The notes below the pieces were generated by a model. The model saw only the letters and a program-made list of their open reading frames with translations. It made no database searches and was not told where the DNA came from. Both the position numbers and the translations under genes were made by a program. Shown piece after piece: positions 1 to 4,530 of a stretch of DNA of 5,913 nucleotides. Origin of the DNA: an uncultured Acidimicrobium sp. (GTDB lineage: Bacteria > Actinomycetota > Acidimicrobiia > Acidimicrobiales > Ilumatobacteraceae); assembly GCA_903850275.1 (NCBI GenBank), contig CAINLH010000153.1, positions 1-5,913 of the forward strand. Reading direction: 5' to 3'. The first letter of the stretch is position 1. Each line of letters opens with the position of its first letter.

Positions 1-176
1 CCAACAACCCCGCCAAATACGGCGGCATTGCCGGCTACGGCTTAAGCATTGTGGAGCGCGTGCAACTTGATATTGCACCAACACCAGAAAACGAGGCCTA
101 CCTGCGCACCAAGCGCGACCGCATGGGCCACGTATTTGACGGATCAGACATTGCAACACCAAAGAAGGGAAAATAG
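1..176 (+). CDS. ribA: GTP cyclohydrolase II, C-terminal end (partial; ribA or ribBA)
   Basis: This is the last 57 codons of a gene that starts outside the window; the frame begins at base 3 and stops at TAG 174-176. The visible part begins NNPAKYGGIAGYGL, then has ERVQLDIAP and NEAYLRTKRDRMGH. This is the classic C-terminal signature of GTP cyclohydrolase II, in which a TNNPxK stretch is followed by the GL..ERVPL and YL.TK..MGH blocks. The enzyme opens GTP to the pyrimidine precursor of riboflavin in the cytoplasm. In many actinobacteria it is fused to DHBP synthase (RibB), and which form this is cannot be told from the fragment. The next gene, ribH, starts 3 nt after the stop, so the two are almost certainly co-transcribed. 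The tail ends in a short Lys-rich stretch (TPKKGK) that also encodes the Shine-Dalgarno of ribH. Confidence 0.93.
   Translation, partial: NNPAKYGGIAGYGLSIVERVQLDIAPTPENEAYLRTKRDRMGHVFDGSDIATPKKGK
166..170 (+). promoter_or_regulatory. Ribosome binding site of ribH, inside the end of ribA
   Basis: AGGGA lies 9 nt before the ATG at 180 and is part of the last Lys/Gly codons of the upstream cyclohydrolase gene. It fixes the ribH start and fits translational coupling of the two riboflavin genes. Confidence 0.6.
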
Positions 177-179
177 ATC

Positions 180-644
180 ATGGCAACTTTTGAAGGCACT
201 CACGACGGCACAGGCATGCGAGTTGGAATCGTTTGTTCACGCTTCAACGAATTCATTGTCAATGCACTACTCGAAGGCGCAATGCGCGGCCTCGTCGCAA
301 GCGGTGTTTCCGAACAAGCTATTGATGTCGCCTGGGTACCAGGCGCATTCGAAATCCCCATCGCGACAAAAGCAATGGCCACCAGCGGCCGCTACGACAC
401 GCTCGTCACACTCGGCGCAGTCATCCGCGGCGAAACCGCGCACTTCGAATACGTTGCAGGCCCCGTTGCCGACTCCATTGCTCAAATTCAACTTGAGACA
501 GGCATGCCAATCGGCTTTGCTGTTCTCACCGTTGAAAACGTGGAACAGGCAGTAGAGCGCTCGGGCCCAGGCGCGGGCAACAAAGGCGAAGAAGCCGCCA
601 TCGGAGCCATCGAAATGGCCAACGTGTTGAAGGCGCTGCGCTAA
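180..644 (+). CDS. ribH: 6,7-dimethyl-8-ribityllumazine synthase
   Basis: Lumazine synthase condenses 5-amino-6-ribitylamino-uracil with 3,4-dihydroxy-2-butanone 4-phosphate to give the direct precursor of riboflavin. It is cytoplasmic and usually assembles as pentamers or 60-mers. The 154-residue product has the normal family length. Visible landmarks are RFN at 21-23 (Phe22 stacks on the substrate ring), VPGAFEIP at 53-60, GAVIRGETAHFEYV at 79-92 with the catalytic His at 88, PIGFAVLT at 110-117, and the C-terminal NKGEEAA block at 134-140 preceded by the conserved phosphate-binding Arg127. Gly is commonly found where this protein has Ala114 in the PIGF-x-VLT motif, a mild substitution. It follows the cyclohydrolase gene by 3 nt and has an AGGGA ribosome binding site. 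A hairpin follows the TAA stop, so it may be the last gene of the rib operon. Confidence 0.97.
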   Translation: MATFEGTHDGTGMRVGIVCSRFNEFIVNALLEGAMRGLVASGVSEQAIDVAWVPGAFEIPIATKAMATSGRYDTLVTLGAVIRGETAHFEYVAGPVADSIAQIQLETGMPIGFAVLTVENVEQAVERSGPGAGNKGEEAAIGAIEMANVLKALR

Positions 645-657
645 GTACACATTGCCT

Positions 658-676
658 GACGGGGAAACGCCCCGTC
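658..676 (+). terminator. Short GC-rich hairpin after ribH (possible weak terminator)
   Basis: GACGGGG (658-664) pairs perfectly with CCCCGTC (670-676) around a 5-nt loop. It sits 14 nt after the ribH stop and just before the phospholipase ribosome binding site. No T-run follows, so it is not a textbook intrinsic terminator. It could attenuate transcription, stabilise the 3' end of the rib mRNA, or do nothing. Confidence 0.4.
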
Positions 677-691
677 GCGAAAGGCACAGAA

Positions 692-1138
692 ATGGGCGCA
701 ATGCTCCTCGTGCTCGTCGCGGTTGCGAGCATGGCAACCGCCCCACTTCCCACGCGATACACGCCACCGCCATTTGCGACCGATACAGAGGCAGTGCACT
801 ACGTGTCGTTCACCCTTGATCTACAGACGTTTGTGCGACAACGAAGCGCGTTGAAGCGTGCGTACCCGTTGTTGGATTGGACGACCGATGGTTGCTCGGC
901 GCCAGTGGTTGGAAGCGAGGGGCGAAGTTTTAATTTTCGTTCGGCTTGCTGGCGACACGACTTTGGTTATCGAAACTTCAAACGGCTAGGCGTCTTTAAC
1001 GAATTTGTTCGCCTGCAGATAGATGAACAGTTTCGACTAGATACTGGAACGACGTGCGCGCCAAGAGTGCACACTGCGAGGTTTCGGTGTTTTGCGTGGG
1101 CCGAGGTGTTCTTTGTTGCAGTGCGTGCAAGTGGTTAA
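692..1138 (+). CDS. Secreted prokaryotic phospholipase A2 family protein
   Basis: The predicted product is a small phospholipase A2 of the bacterial/fungal type (as in Streptomyces violaceoruber), which hydrolyses the sn-2 ester of phospholipids with Ca2+. The 148-residue protein has a hydrophobic N-terminus (residues 4-17, LLVLVAVASMATA) that looks like a signal peptide or anchor. A Pro-rich linker and then the catalytic domain follow. TDGCSAP (65-71) supplies a candidate Ca2+ ligand, Asp66. CWRHDFGYRN (86-95) is the family signature, with catalytic His89 and Ca2+-binding Asp90. Asp111 in LQIDEQF has the spacing expected of the partner Asp of the His-Asp dyad. Cys68, 86, 122 and 133 could form the two disulfides known for this family, implying function outside the cytoplasm. 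AAAGG at 680-684 supports ATG 692. The signal sequence lacks a positive n-region, which is unusual; an ATG at 701 would shorten it further. It lies 47 nt after ribH, with a hairpin between. No functional link to riboflavin is evident. Confidence 0.85.
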   Translation: MGAMLLVLVAVASMATAPLPTRYTPPPFATDTEAVHYVSFTLDLQTFVRQRSALKRAYPLLDWTTDGCSAPVVGSEGRSFNFRSACWRHDFGYRNFKRLGVFNEFVRLQIDEQFRLDTGTTCAPRVHTARFRCFAWAEVFFVAVRASG

Positions 1139-1800
1139 TGCTTCAGCAGTGCAATATTGATGAGTTGGTGCAACATTTTTCCTGTGGCACCCCAGATGGT
1201 TTCGTCGTCGAGGTGGAAGAAATGCAATTGATACGTGTTTGGGGCGGTTCCCCAGTGTTCTTCTGCATACGTGTCGTCGCGAACTAAGTCGATCAGTGGA
1301 ACAGAGAAAACTCTCTCCACTTCTGCATTGCTGATATCCAACTCTGGCCTGTTGTGTAGGTGAGCAACCACGGGAACAATGTGGCTGCTACTGACATACG
1401 TTGAAATGGCGCCGAGTTGACCCACTATTCGAAGGTTGCTGGTGTCGAGATTGATCTCTTCGCGCGATTCGCGCAGTGCTGCATCCACTGCGGTTTCGTT
1501 TGCATCAATACGGCCGCCTGGAAACGAGACTTCGCCTTTATGGTTTGTGAGTTGTTGCGACCTTCGCGTGAGCACTACTTCGGGGCCGTACTCGCCGTCG
1601 AAAATGGGTACAAGTACAGCGGAGGCTTTGGCGCCTTGGGGTACATCCACTTCCGAAACTTTGCCTGCTGCGCTTTCGATGCGCGCGATTAGTTGCTCGG
1701 TAGAGCGAAGAACGGAGTGATCGAGGGAACGAAAGGGATTGTTGGGGCGAACCCACACTGCGGCAGGGCGCGGAATGATTTGGTTTCCGCCTGCGCGCAT
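1135..1800 (-). CDS. Nudix hydrolase, CoA pyrophosphatase (NudL) type
   Basis: The 221-residue product has a complete Nudix fold signature. The Nudix box runs from Gly96 to Leu118, with Glu102, Arg110, Glu111, Glu114 and Glu115 as the Mg2+/catalytic positions (RESREEINL). Just before it lies LTRRSQQLTNHKGEVSFPGG (77-96), the extra motif (LTxRS..L..H.G.V.FPGG) that marks the CoA-pyrophosphatase subgroup. IWGATGKML (202-210) near the C-terminus is also typical of that subgroup. Such enzymes split CoA or acyl-CoA into 3',5'-ADP and (acyl-)phosphopantetheine. The subgroup assignment is by motif; the true substrate is inferred. The box ends EEIN instead of the usual EExG, a tolerated variation. 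The ATG at 1800 has no clear Shine-Dalgarno. It lies 11 nt after the stop of the small gene upstream, so translation may depend on the preceding gene; a start at a GTG about 14 codons in is possible. Its stop overlaps the convergent phospholipase stop. Confidence 0.9.
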   Translation of the reverse strand: MRAGGNQIIPRPAAVWVRPNNPFRSLDHSVLRSTEQLIARIESAAGKVSEVDVPQGAKASAVLVPIFDGEYGPEVVLTRRSQQLTNHKGEVSFPGGRIDANETAVDAALRESREEINLDTSNLRIVGQLGAISTYVSSSHIVPVVAHLHNRPELDISNAEVERVFSVPLIDLVRDDTYAEEHWGTAPNTYQLHFFHLDDETIWGATGKMLHQLINIALLKH

Positions 1801-1811
1801 GGCAAACCGAT

Positions 1812-1979
1812 TTACGCTTGTGGTTTCCAGTTGCTAGCGATGAGTTGACGCACCACTTCGTCGAGACCTGCTGTCTTCAAGTTGGACAGTGTCTTGCCGG
1901 GTTGCTCTTCGCCCTTTTCCCATGTTTCCCATGCGAGACGAATCTTTTCAAGGTCTGGTGCTGGAACGGTAAATGACAT
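1812..1979 (-). CDS. Small acidic protein of unknown function (55 aa)
   Basis: A 55-codon gene reads ATG (1977-1979) to TAA (1812-1814). The product starts MSFTVPAPDLEKIRLAWETW and continues EKGEEQPGKTLSNLKTAGLD, ending EVVRQLIASNWKPQA. It is short, charged and Trp-containing (Trp17, Trp20, Trp51), with two likely helices (about 9-22 and 37-49) joined by a Gly/Pro-containing turn. There is no signal peptide, membrane segment or cysteine, so it should be a soluble cytoplasmic protein. I do not recognise a named family. The style (LxxAWxxWEKGEExPGxxLxNLKTAGL) resembles small conserved hypothetical proteins of actinobacteria. Evidence that it is real: it fills the gap between two genes on the same strand, its codon use matches theirs, it has sharp N- and C-terminal boundaries, and it ends 11 nt before the Nudix start. 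The ribosome site is weak (AGG about 8 nt upstream). Its function is unknown; co-transcription with the Nudix gene is likely. Confidence 0.78.
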   Translation of the reverse strand: MSFTVPAPDLEKIRLAWETWEKGEEQPGKTLSNLKTAGLDEVVRQLIASNWKPQA

Positions 1980-2003
1980 GTGTTCAGCCTAACGATGAGG
2001 GTT

Positions 2004-2363
2004 TCACTTACCCCGAGGTTGCTGGGCGCCCTTTTTCACAAAATTGGTGCCGAGCACGATGATTGCCATCACGAGGCCCACGGCTAGCAGTACCAAGCGT
2101 GCCTGCACGTCTAAGTCGAGTATTGCTGATGCGGCAAGAGCAGACACGATGATTGCCCAGTCGATGTATTTGTGCACTCGCCTGCTGAACCATTTGAAAG
2201 CGCTCATCGGACCGTCTGCAACTGCAACGTTGAACAAGATTGCAAGGCCCATGGATGCCGGGGCTAACGGAGTTGCCGATTGGGCCGACATCATGATTAG
2301 GCCGCCCGCGATGCCGTATTCCACCAATTGGTGCATCCAGAAACCGCGACCATTTGCTGCCAT
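2004..2363 (-). CDS. Small integral membrane protein of unknown function
   Basis: The 119-residue product is strongly hydrophobic, with about four membrane helices: roughly 12-27 (LVEYGIAGGLIMM), 36-56 (ASMGLAILFNVAVA), 66-83 (YIDWAIIVSALAASAIL) and 87-107 (ARLVLLAVGLVMAIIVL). The basic segment FKWFSRRVHK (57-66) lies between helices 2 and 3, and the basic tail NFVKKGAQQPRGK follows helix 4. By the positive-inside rule both would face the cytoplasm, as would the N-terminus. I do not recognise a functional family. The start is uncertain: ATG 2361-2363 has no Shine-Dalgarno but fits a leaderless transcript from the TAGTGT element 8 nt upstream. Met10 (MHQLVEY) is an alternative that would give a more typical membrane-protein N-terminus. 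It sits directly downstream of the groEL terminator and heads a likely unit with the 55-aa protein (24-nt gap) and the Nudix hydrolase. Confidence 0.8.
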   Translation of the reverse strand: MAANGRGFWMHQLVEYGIAGGLIMMSAQSATPLAPASMGLAILFNVAVADGPMSAFKWFSRRVHKYIDWAIIVSALAASAILDLDVQARLVLLAVGLVMAIIVLGTNFVKKGAQQPRGK

Positions 2364-2371
2364 GGGCTAAC

Positions 2372-2377
2372 ACACTA
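2372..2377 (-). promoter_or_regulatory. Candidate -10 element for a leaderless transcript
   Basis: On the - strand TAGTGT (TAnnnT type) lies 8 nt before the ATG of the membrane-protein gene, with no Shine-Dalgarno in between. Transcription would then begin at or next to the ATG, an arrangement that is common in actinobacteria. No convincing -35 is seen; the corresponding position falls in the groEL terminator stem. The groEL terminator just upstream makes a separate promoter here plausible. Confidence 0.35.
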
Positions 2378-2388
2378 GGAGAGAAATG

Positions 2389-2420
2389 AAAATGCCTCGG
2401 GTTTTCACCCGAGGCATTTT
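2389..2420 (-). terminator. Intrinsic terminator of groESL
   Basis: AAAATGCCTCGGGT (2389-2402) and ACCCGAGGCATTTT (2407-2420) form a perfect 14-bp stem. On the - strand the loop is GAAA (a stable GNRA tetraloop) and the stem ends in TTTT followed by CATTTCTCTCC. It lies 30 nt after the groEL stop. The A-tract/T-tract symmetry means it would also be a terminator hairpin if read from the + strand. It should separate the highly expressed chaperonin mRNA from the three-gene unit beyond. Confidence 0.92.
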
Positions 2421-2450
2421 CGACTGCTTGTTGTTCGTTTGGGAAACGAC

Positions 2451-4085
2451 TTACATCATTCCCATTCCGCCGCCAGGCATTCCGCCGCCACCTGCTGGTG
2501 CGCCGTTCTTTTCTGGCTTGTCGGCAACGAGGCACTCGGTGGTGATGACCAACGCTGCGATCGACGCTGCGTTTTGCAACGCTGCGCGGGTCACTTTTGC
2601 TGGGTCGATGATGCCGGCCTTCACGAGGTCGACATATTCGCCAGTTGCTGCGTTGAGGCCAACAGAGCCCTTCTCGGTCTCGACACGCTGGATGGCAACT
2701 GCGCCTTCCATGCCTGCGTTGTCAGCAATGTGACGAGCAGGTGCGGTGAGTGAGTCGTACACGCTGCGTGCGCCAGTTGCTTCGTCGCCCTTGAGCGACT
2801 CGACAACCTTCAACACTGCGGGACGTGCGCGGATGAGTGCGGTGCCGCCACCGGCGACCACGCCTTCCTCGATTGCTGCGCGAGTTGCGGACACTGCGTC
2901 CTCGATGCGGTGCTTCTTTTCCTTGAGCTCCACTTCGGTTGCTGCACCCACCTTGATGACTGCAACGCCGCCTGCCAATTTGGCGAGACGCTCTTGCAGT
3001 TTTTCGCGGTCCCAGTCGGAATCGGTGTTATCGATTTCGGCTTTGATCTGGCTGATGCGGCCGGTCACTTCGTCTTTTGCGCCTGCGCCGTCCACGATGG
3101 TGGTGTTGTCCTTGGTGATGATCACGCGCTTGGCACGGCCCAACAAGTCGAGGCTGACGTTCTCGAGCTTGAGACCGACTTCCTCGCTGATGACCTGGCC
3201 GCCGGTGAGCACTGCCATGTCTTGCAACATTGCCTTGCGACGATCGCCAAAGCCTGGAGCCTTGACTGCGGTGGAGTTGAAGGTGCCGCGGATCTTGTTG
3301 ACGACGAGAGTTGCGAGTGCTTCGCCTTCTACGTCTTCGGCGATGATCAACAACGGACGACCCGTCTTCATCACGCCTTCAAGAACTGGCAACATCGACT
3401 GAACCGTTGCGATTTTGCCCGAGTTGAACAAGATGTATGGCTCTTCAAGAACAGCCTCTTGGCGGTCGGCGTCGGTGACGAAGTATGGAGACAAGTAACC
3501 CTTGTCGAACTGCATACCTTCGGTGAACTCGAGCTCGGTACCAAATGTGTTGCTCTCTTCAACGGTTACAACGCCGTCTTTGCCAACCTTGTCGATCGCG
3601 TCGGCAATAACTTTGCCGATCGATGCGTCTGCGGCCGAGATGGTTGCAACGCTGGCGATGTCGCCCTTGTCGTCAACTTCTTTGGCCTGGCTCTTGATGG
3701 ACTCGACAGCGGCTGCAACAGCCTTTTCGATGCCACGCTTCAAGCCCATTGGGTTTGCGCCGGCAGCAACGTTGCGCATGCCGTGTTGCACCATTGCCTG
3801 TGCGAGCACAGTTGCGGTGGTGGTTCCGTCACCTGCGACGTCGTTTGTCTTGGTGGCAACTTCTTTTACAAGCTGCGCGCCCATGTTCTCGAATGGATCT
3901 TCGAGTTCGACTTCTTTGGCAATAGATACACCGTCGTTGGTGATGGTTGGAGCGCCGAACTTCTTGTCGAGGACAACGTTGCGACCTTTTGGTCCCAACG
4001 TGACTTTGACAGCATCGGCAAGTTTGTTGACGCCGGCTTCGAGTGCGCGGCGCGCTTCTTCATTGAATTTCAATTGCTTGGCCAT
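2451..4085 (-). CDS. groEL: 60 kDa chaperonin GroEL
   Basis: GroEL forms a double heptameric ring that encloses unfolded proteins with its GroES lid and folds them using ATP in the cytoplasm. The 544-residue product is full length. It has the nucleotide site TLGPKGRNVVLD (29-40), GDGTTT at 85-90 with Asp86 (the Asp87 of E. coli), the hinge/apical region with TVEESNT (174-180), and IEDAV at 394-398 with Asp396, the residue needed for ATP hydrolysis. The chaperonin signature AAIEEGVVAGGG lies at 403-414. The tail is the flexible Gly/Met type (GGGGMPGGGMGMM). The start at 4083-4085 is set by AAAGGAA (4093-4099) 7 nt upstream and by the normal MAKQLKFNEEAR N-terminus. It follows groES by 30 nt in the CIRCE-controlled operon and is closed by a strong hairpin terminator. 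The Gly/Met tail resembles housekeeping GroELs and contrasts with the His-rich tail of the groES-linked GroEL1 of mycobacteria. Confidence 0.99.
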   Translation of the reverse strand: MAKQLKFNEEARRALEAGVNKLADAVKVTLGPKGRNVVLDKKFGAPTITNDGVSIAKEVELEDPFENMGAQLVKEVATKTNDVAGDGTTTATVLAQAMVQHGMRNVAAGANPMGLKRGIEKAVAAAVESIKSQAKEVDDKGDIASVATISAADASIGKVIADAIDKVGKDGVVTVEESNTFGTELEFTEGMQFDKGYLSPYFVTDADRQEAVLEEPYILFNSGKIATVQSMLPVLEGVMKTGRPLLIIAEDVEGEALATLVVNKIRGTFNSTAVKAPGFGDRRKAMLQDMAVLTGGQVISEEVGLKLENVSLDLLGRAKRVIITKDNTTIVDGAGAKDEVTGRISQIKAEIDNTDSDWDREKLQERLAKLAGGVAVIKVGAATEVELKEKKHRIEDAVSATRAAIEEGVVAGGGTALIRARPAVLKVVESLKGDEATGARSVYDSLTAPARHIADNAGMEGAVAIQRVETEKGSVGLNAATGEYVDLVKAGIIDPAKVTRAALQNAASIAALVITTECLVADKPEKNGAPAGGGGMPGGGMGMM

Positions 4086-4092
4086 GAAATAG

Positions 4093-4099
4093 TTCCTTT
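4093..4099 (-). promoter_or_regulatory. Ribosome binding site of groEL
   Basis: AAAGGAA on the - strand sits in the 30-nt groES-groEL gap, 7 nt before the groEL ATG. Confidence 0.75.
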
Positions 4100-4115
4100 G
4101 TGTGTTCGAAGGGGG

Positions 4116-4409
4116 TTATTTAGTAACGATTGCGAGAACGTCGCGGCTGGTGAGGATCAAGAGATCGTCTCCACCGTGCGAAATTTCGGTGCCGCCGTAC
4201 TTGCTGTACAAAACGGTGTCGCCAACTTTTACGTCGAGCGCGAAGTGCTTGCCTTCGTCGTCACTCCAGCGGCCTGGGCCAACTGCAAGAACGGTGCCCT
4301 GCTGTGGCTTCTCTTGAGCAGTGTCTGGGATAACCAAACCAGATGCTGTTTGCATCTCGGCTTCGCTTGGCTTGACAACGATGCGGTCGTCTAGGGGCTT
4401 CAGGTTCAT
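4116..4409 (-). CDS. groES: 10 kDa co-chaperonin GroES
   Basis: GroES is the heptameric lid of the GroEL cage. The 97-residue product starts MNLKPLDDRIVVKPSEAE, the family N-terminal signature. The mobile loop (about 16-32) carries GLVIP, the hydrophobic GroEL-contacting tripeptide region. The roof-loop region GPGRWSDDEGKH (44-55) and GDTVLYSKYGGTEI (63-76) follow. Length is normal. The frame stays open upstream to a GTG at 4481, but that codon is inside the CIRCE operator. The start at 4407-4409 has a strong GGAGGA site 9 nt before it and gives the canonical N-terminus, so the shorter form is chosen. It is the first gene of the groES-groEL operon. Control is expected by HrcA through the CIRCE element, with a likely promoter in the 3' end of maf. 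Confidence 0.98.
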   Translation of the reverse strand: MNLKPLDDRIVVKPSEAEMQTASGLVIPDTAQEKPQQGTVLAVGPGRWSDDEGKHFALDVKVGDTVLYSKYGGTEISHGGDDLLILTSRDVLAIVTK

Positions 4410-4412
4410 ATG

Positions 4413-4430
4413 GTGAGGTCCTCCGTGAGG
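4413..4430 (-). promoter_or_regulatory. groES Shine-Dalgarno framed by a CCTCAC direct repeat
   Basis: On the - strand the order is CCTCAC, GGAGGA, CCTCAC with no spacer: 4425-4430, 4419-4424 and 4413-4418. GGAGGA is the ribosome site, 9 nt before the ATG. Each CCTC is complementary to GAGG of the site, and GGUUCC further up (4443-4448) can also pair with GG(A)GGACC if the A is bulged. Ribosome binding site: clear. Sequestration by structure: only a possibility. Confidence 0.7.
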
Positions 4431-4474
4431 CGTGATTCTTGCGGAACCACGCGGTTGTTCTGGCTTATTTTGCT

Positions 4475-4501
4475 TTAGCACTCGATAGGTGCGAGTGCTA
4501 A
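4475..4501 (-). promoter_or_regulatory. CIRCE operator (HrcA binding site) of groESL
   Basis: TTAGCACTC, 9 nt, GAGTGCTAA: both arms match the CIRCE consensus perfectly (4475-4483 and 4493-4501, spacer 4484-4492). CIRCE is bound by the heat-labile repressor HrcA, which holds down chaperone operons until heat stress. Here it covers the predicted start of groESL transcription, directly after a TATCAT -10 box, and lies about 65 nt before the groES ATG. It predicts an hrcA gene elsewhere in the genome. Confidence 0.97.
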
Positions 4502-4530
4502 TGATACGGGCTTACTGCCCGATTTTCCAA
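4501..4530 (-). promoter_or_regulatory. Predicted groESL promoter within the end of maf
   Basis: On the - strand TTGGAA (4525-4530) and TATCAT (4501-4506) form a housekeeping-sigma type promoter with an 18-nt spacer. The -10 box abuts the CIRCE element, so the start point (about 4494) falls inside the operator, which suits HrcA repression. The -35 lies in the last codons of maf and the spacer contains the maf stop codon. The resulting 5' leader would be about 85 nt. Assignment is by consensus and position only. Confidence 0.6.
4507..4521 (-). repeat. Inverted repeat around the maf stop codon
   Basis: CGGGC (4507-4511) and GCCCG (4517-4521) flank a 5-nt centre that holds the maf TAA (4512-4514 on the + strand as TTA). 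In maf mRNA it gives a 5-bp GC hairpin without a T-run, so at best a weak terminator. It also occupies the spacer of the predicted groESL promoter, so it may be a protein-binding palindrome or simply chance. Confidence 0.4.

Noticed and set aside
49..555. 168-codon + strand frame overlapping the cyclohydrolase end and ribH
   Set aside because: The protein sequence is low-complexity Ser/Ala/Gln and wholly overlaps two well-supported genes in another frame.
267..773. 168-codon - strand frame opposite ribH and the phospholipase start
   Set aside because: It is antisense to ribH, Cys/Arg-rich with no recognisable motif, and spans the intergenic hairpin.
2008..2535. 175-codon - strand frame across the groEL end, the terminator and the membrane-protein gene
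   Set aside because: It reads through the terminator in a frame shifted from both real genes. Its Arg-rich composition is typical of a frame shadow.
2910..4394. Very long (494-codon) open frame on the + strand opposite groEL and groES
   Set aside because: It is a shadow of codon bias in two highly conserved genes. The translation is rich in Cys, Phe and Asp with no domain logic and no ribosome site.
4116..4481. Longer groES with 24 extra N-terminal residues from a GTG at 4479-4481
   Set aside because: That GTG lies within the CIRCE operator. The extension has no family counterpart, while the ATG at 4407-4409 has a strong GGAGGA site and gives the standard N-terminus.
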